Source: Akkermansiaceae bacterium (lineage in GTDB: Bacteria > Verrucomicrobiota > Verrucomicrobiia > Verrucomicrobiales > Akkermansiaceae). From it: a stretch of 9,577 nt of DNA. The stretch covers positions 1-9,577 of the forward strand of contig JAQGPE010000053.1 in NCBI GenBank assembly GCA_028293225.1, given 5' to 3'. How positions within the stretch are numbered: the stretch's first letter is position 1; every line of letters starts with the position of its first letter. A program made the position numbers and the translations under genes. A model generated the notes under the pieces. The model ran no database searches and was not told the origin of the DNA. It was given only the letters and a program-made list of their open reading frames with translations. Below are positions 9,401 through 9,577 of the stretch, piece by piece.

Positions 9401-9577
9401 CGATGCTGGTGGCCACCAGGTTTCCATCGAGCGCCATGGATGGAGCGCTGATGTTGATTCCCCCGGCATTGGCGCCCTGGATGTAGCCTGCCTGATAGCG
9501 CTTGCCGGTCGGGGCGATTGAGCGCGTGAAGCCTTCGACGACACCCCACTTCGTATGTACCACGCTTGAGGTGCTGG
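432..9577 (-). CDS. Giant filamentous-haemagglutinin-family surface/secreted protein, C-terminal 3,047 residues (5' end outside window)
   Basis: The frame is open from the right edge to a TGA at 434-432. Residue numbers here count from the GTG at 9563. Four further in-frame codons (Ser-Thr-Ser-Ser) precede it without a stop or ribosome binding site, so 9563 is not the true start. The protein is almost wholly short beta-strand coils of the type GxxxxxGxIDxSG or GxVxLxAG, expected of a right-handed beta-helix. I see no cysteine, as is usual for exported fibrous adhesins. Segments recalled from long FHA-family proteins are YQAGYIQGANAGGINISAP (23-41), PGDRVYLAGS...LLPARYALLPGA (about 1038-1070), SWSYRLTAGADL and FATIYTAG (about 1980-2085), GGDVxxxAGxNI repeats (2124-2248), YNNTYYYKSYFSTYA (2327-2341), and a DUF3739-like end (about 2796-2955). 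Members are normally exported by Sec and then by an outer-membrane TpsB/FhaC-type pore, acting in adhesion, aggregation or biofilm. The N-terminal secretion domain should lie upstream and no TpsB gene is visible. Family assignment is confident. The biological role is inferred only. Confidence 0.92.
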   Translation of the reverse strand, partial: STSSVVHTKWGVVEGFTRSIAPTGKRYQAGYIQGANAGGINISAPSMALDGNLVATSIVGPNQSRPTPTTSNLPAAGSLTLKFQAQLLSNNAILTYYPGHPDITFGSAPAQEEPAAFAVDENGEPLALSQDRQSKVFLSPDLVASSGFGNLTIENAEGNILIPESTTLTTRAGSNLSLTAANISVLGDIIAPSSTITFKALNLSPYKADLLPSDAAIHAANAWNGIFTLGANATIDTTGLIIDDRAGSMTANSLPAKPNGGKVSITGYDVNLEQGSLIDVSGGYIMQSTGKGQFGNAGSISIKAGQDATVGAVLGGSLNLGSTLRGYSGAAGGSLSVQAQHVQIGGQTPADGVLLLQPEFFNQGGFSSFTIAGLGGGATSAVSVADGTLLAPVVKSYAVVPNPEGGGPLRLEVIEDVVGVRKPVSLTLSAPGVRDLSGNALVARGDVVIGEGSVIRTDPGGSVAITGNTVSVLGSIITPGGSISVSGGTSSALVFNDATQALATTYLGSRAVLSAAGTTVFLPDAYGRRVGSVLAGGNISIGGNIAAAAGAIIDVSGTSGVLDLDPQTVAPVRGAIVSPGSGVTGPLQSIAFVPTRIDSNAGTITLKGGQMLFSDATLLANAGGPTALGGTLAVSSGRFDPPGIIPPASAITLTVKQSGSAMSSTPGIGASLGNGGHFSVDSFANGGFDSLTLGGNVSFDGAVSIDARSALRVATDGFLYANSQVNLSASYVALGKPFQLPTLPTEVTSPFGTAPFTPTHGSGNVNITADQIDIGTISFQNIGAVSLTADHGDIRGSGTLQIAGDLNLRAGQIYPVTASSLSLISYDHQDGGATKPGTISIQASGTRQLPLSAGGTLGIYASVIHQDGTLRAPFGTIQLGWDGTGTAPVDIVAGTSKPFPVTSQLTLGAGSVTSVSAVDPITGKGITIPYGVSTNGENWIDPRGIDITTGGLPEKSVVLSAGSVTTEAGSSIDLRGGGDLYAYRFVPGLGGPSDVLASGNSFAVLPDYQSNYAPVSDFNNSTSAANLISGSGNGYSNPSLQPGDRVYLAGSATLPAGYYTLLPARYALLPGAVLVTPSSGNGLGTVEMPDKSSVVAGYRFNSLNDERTVPTLSTRFEIASSAVVRKRADYENYLANTFLKKSAEAANALVPRLPTDSGHLVFQATQAMDLLGGVASNSISGGRGSSIDISTPLDTFISSGTQTVPAGAISLSAAALNSFGAESLLIGGRRTTTADGVTVSVRSQSVTVDNAGSPLSAADVILAANGDVTLAPGASIIATGTLATSDTLHLTGNGALMRVSSDKNAAIVRTGATTTTSPLVQIGANATLQGQGLVVDSTSLISLDPAANLLAKSYSLSSGKISLVLGSAAAPGSGGGLILTNSVLDDLGASASLSLLSYSSIDILGDGTFGNAALAKLALSAGEIHGSGNATITAGELLLQNTANVAAVTPGAIGTGSLTVQAGLIRLGANQLAIDGYQGVQLTGTKGIIGEGTGGFSTQGSLTLTAPRLLGAAGAKRTITSGGTLNLVASSKTGALASGGLGSSLTLSGASVNVGTDIVLPSGSLSVRATTGDVVVNGVLDASGTRQLFHDTTKYTSAGTIQLAADQGSVVLNAGSTVNLSAQAGGGNAGKLSVSVPQGSFISSGVISGKGGSGGSNGQFNLDVSSLQSLAALSSALTAANLTSSQSIRVRQGDVVIDGISRAHDFTLSADQGSITVTGTIDASGATGGSIDLAANRDVITTDGSRLTVKGQDFSSAGKGGSITLEAGSQRNGVVGDGSVDIRSGSVLDLSVASKVAGDAVTRGSSAYQGEFSGKLHLRAPRISGGTDVAVKSINGSIVDASSILVEGYQLYDLTPSGSATNAEITTAVQNSIKSDATAFLGAAGSTTANYSAMMNRLLANNAGLESLLVLAPGAEIINRTGDLSLGTASSTTANDWDLSGFRFGAKSAPGVLTLRAAGNLVFNSALSDGFTPTLPNTNASWLWTARLTNQSTTLPVNSQSWSYRLTAGADLSSTDSGSVTPLDALGADSGSLKLGRATTNTGTTTLAALTNRLQFIRTGSGDIEVNTGRSVQLLNQFATIYTAGTRVANPTLDTTFFLPRLYQTIDNIPSILGTVQQVYPAQYSMAGGDVSIFAGQNIEHLTLTAGKWVADSQLQMPTNWLYRRGYVDGTTFGNSQYGEVASTTWWVDFSNFFEGIGTLGGGDVTLVAGNNISNVDAVAATNARMSAGTPNRANLLELGGGDVTVIAGNNIDAGVYYVERGAGQLTAGGSIVTNATRSVLTQSNLDAGNASAQTQLPTTLFLGKGSFDVDASGDVLLGPVANPFLLPGGYNNTYYYKSYFSTYATDNQVSISSLGGDVTLRESVTGPATDTLSTAVPILSEWYRNKLLLSTTSASSNRPWLRLNETDVSPFSTLFSLLPASLDVASFSGDISLAGNLTLSPSPNGTLSLLAQGAINGLQANGRVINKSVVTQTWGTSQIIVSDADPAAIPSVASPFAYQSVAPGSATTDTSLNFLDPIDQLFDESGGTLGESSVLQKKQALHAAGILHRDDLVPNRIYSGDGDISGLTLFSPKAARILAGRDISDIAFYIQNVRASDASIVASGRDIIPSNANSPLRIASQAAGNGVNLDSGPLAGDIQVSGPGSLQVLAGRNLDLGTGAGNADGTGTGITSIGNARNPFLPFEGADLVVGAGIGASDGLSTSDLKIAAFITAYVLTPDGEKYLKEIAPGVVFSDQTAEEQSRLALEVFYRILRDAGRGHAEAGNYDSALAAIKVLFGSEGTWQGNLLARSRDIRTTNGGDISILTPGGGVQLASTVIGNPLSPPGIITGGGGNISIFANNNIDIGIGRIFTLRGGNEIIWSTKGDIAAGSSSKTVQSAPPTRVLIDPQSGAVQTDLSGLATGGGIGVLATVKGVEPGNVDLIAPEGTVDAGDAGIRVSGNLNIAAAQVLNSANISVGGSSAGTPPSPAAPSVSVVNNAANTAAAAEAVAKQEEAPKEQNLVPEIESPDSVITVEVVGYGGDNEDEDDKNKDKQQQQEDPSGATGN
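698..1886 (-). other. C-terminal conserved FHA-family module, DUF3739-like (about residues 2560-2955)
   Basis: In order, this part encodes ARILAGRDISDIAFYIQNVR, a GDIQVSGPGSLQVLAGRNLDLG stretch, GITSIGNARNPFLPFEGADL, a helical insert (2701-2773), TTNGGDISILTPGGG (from about 2793), GGGGNISIFANNNIDIG, TLRGGNEIIWSTKGDIAAG, PPTRVLIDPQSGAVQTDLSG, and finally NVDLIAPEGTVDAGDAGIRV with NLNIAAAQVLNSANISVGG (to 2955). From memory these match the highly conserved end of FHA-family proteins annotated with DUF3739. The exact Pfam boundaries cannot be drawn by eye. The conservation is stronger here than in the coils upstream, which points to a specific structural or surface-anchoring role, though none is established to my knowledge. 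Confidence 0.75.
2820..3194 (-). repeat. Protein-level GGDVxxxAGxNI repeats within the exoprotein
   Basis: Three near-identical twelve-residue coils occur here: GGDVSIFAGQNI (2124-2135), GGDVTLVAGNNI (2198-2209) and GGDVTVIAGNNI (2237-2248). The spacings are 74 and 39 residues. Related coils recur later as GGDISILTPGGG (from 2796) and GGNISIFANNNI (from about 2829). They are repeats at protein level, not long exact DNA repeats. Each probably forms one beta-helix rung with Asn/Gln in the turn, and the longer insertions between rungs carry Trp/Tyr-rich loops such as the TNWLYRRGYVDG and TTWWVDFSNFFEG segments. Confidence 0.7.
6355..6452 (-). other. Conserved Pro/Tyr-rich block inside the exoprotein (about residues 1038-1070)
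   Basis: The encoded segment runs PGDRVYLAGSATLPAGYYTLL followed by PARYALLPGAVLV. It breaks the regular beta-helix coil pattern with many Pro and Tyr residues. I recall closely similar wording in long FHA-type proteins of other phyla, so it is probably a conserved structural module and not a random coil. It lies just after a Tyr/Asn-rich stretch (LPDYQSNYAPVSDFNNSTSA) and before the helical insert at 6126-6203. Its function is not known to me. Confidence 0.55.

Noticed and set aside
9561..9563. GTG at 9563 as the real start of the giant gene
   Set aside because: The frame remains open to the window edge upstream of it, there is no Shine-Dalgarno-like sequence in the 14 bases before it, and the product would lack any export signal.
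432..9577. Possible tandem DNA repeats or CRISPR-like arrays suggested by the recurrent gccgccg/gatcgag words
   Set aside because: These are recurring Gly-Gly-Asp/Ile-Asp codons of beta-helix coils with variable spacing. I found no long exact direct repeats or regularly spaced spacers.

Overview
This 9.6 kb window is almost entirely one very large gene on the minus strand. It encodes a surface-exposed or secreted filamentous-haemagglutinin-type (two-partner-secretion exoprotein-like) protein. Its reading frame is open at the right edge, so the N-terminus, including any signal peptide and secretion (TPS) domain, lies outside. Its C-terminus ends at position 432. At least 3,047 residues are visible. 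They are dominated by degenerate beta-helix coils rich in Gly, Ser, Ala, Thr, Val, Leu and Asn, and I see no cysteine anywhere.

The layout from the right edge leftwards (gene 5' to 3') is as follows. About 1,000 residues of beta-helix coils come first. Next is a Pro/Tyr-rich conserved block (about residues 1038-1070) followed by a short charged helical insert (1121-1146). About 800 more residues of coils follow. The last third (about 1940-2960) carries the segments most recognisable from the long FHA family: an SWSYRLTAGADL...IRTGSGDIEV...FATIYTAG block, GGDVxxxAGxNI repeats, a KSYFSTYA block, a second helical insert (2701-2773), and a terminal module resembling DUF3739. The gene ends with a hydrophobic VEVVGYG motif and an acidic/Gln-rich tail.

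After a 139-base gap a second minus-strand gene starts at 292 with a strong ribosome binding site and runs off the left edge. Its 97 visible residues look like an alpha-helical bundle of unknown function. Nothing links the two genes functionally beyond shared direction and proximity. No outer-membrane TpsB/FhaC-like transporter partner is in the window.

The DNA is GC-rich (I estimate a little above 60%) with strong G/C preference at third codon positions, which produces many long but spurious antisense frames. A Gram-negative (diderm) bacterium is implied by the exoprotein type. The style of both proteins would fit Verrucomicrobiota or a high-GC proteobacterium, but the phylum is inference only. 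I see no RNA genes, mobile elements, CRISPR arrays or long exact DNA repeats. I do not see evidence for a previously undescribed multi-gene system. The window is the 3' part of a giant adhesin gene and the start of a small unknown gene.
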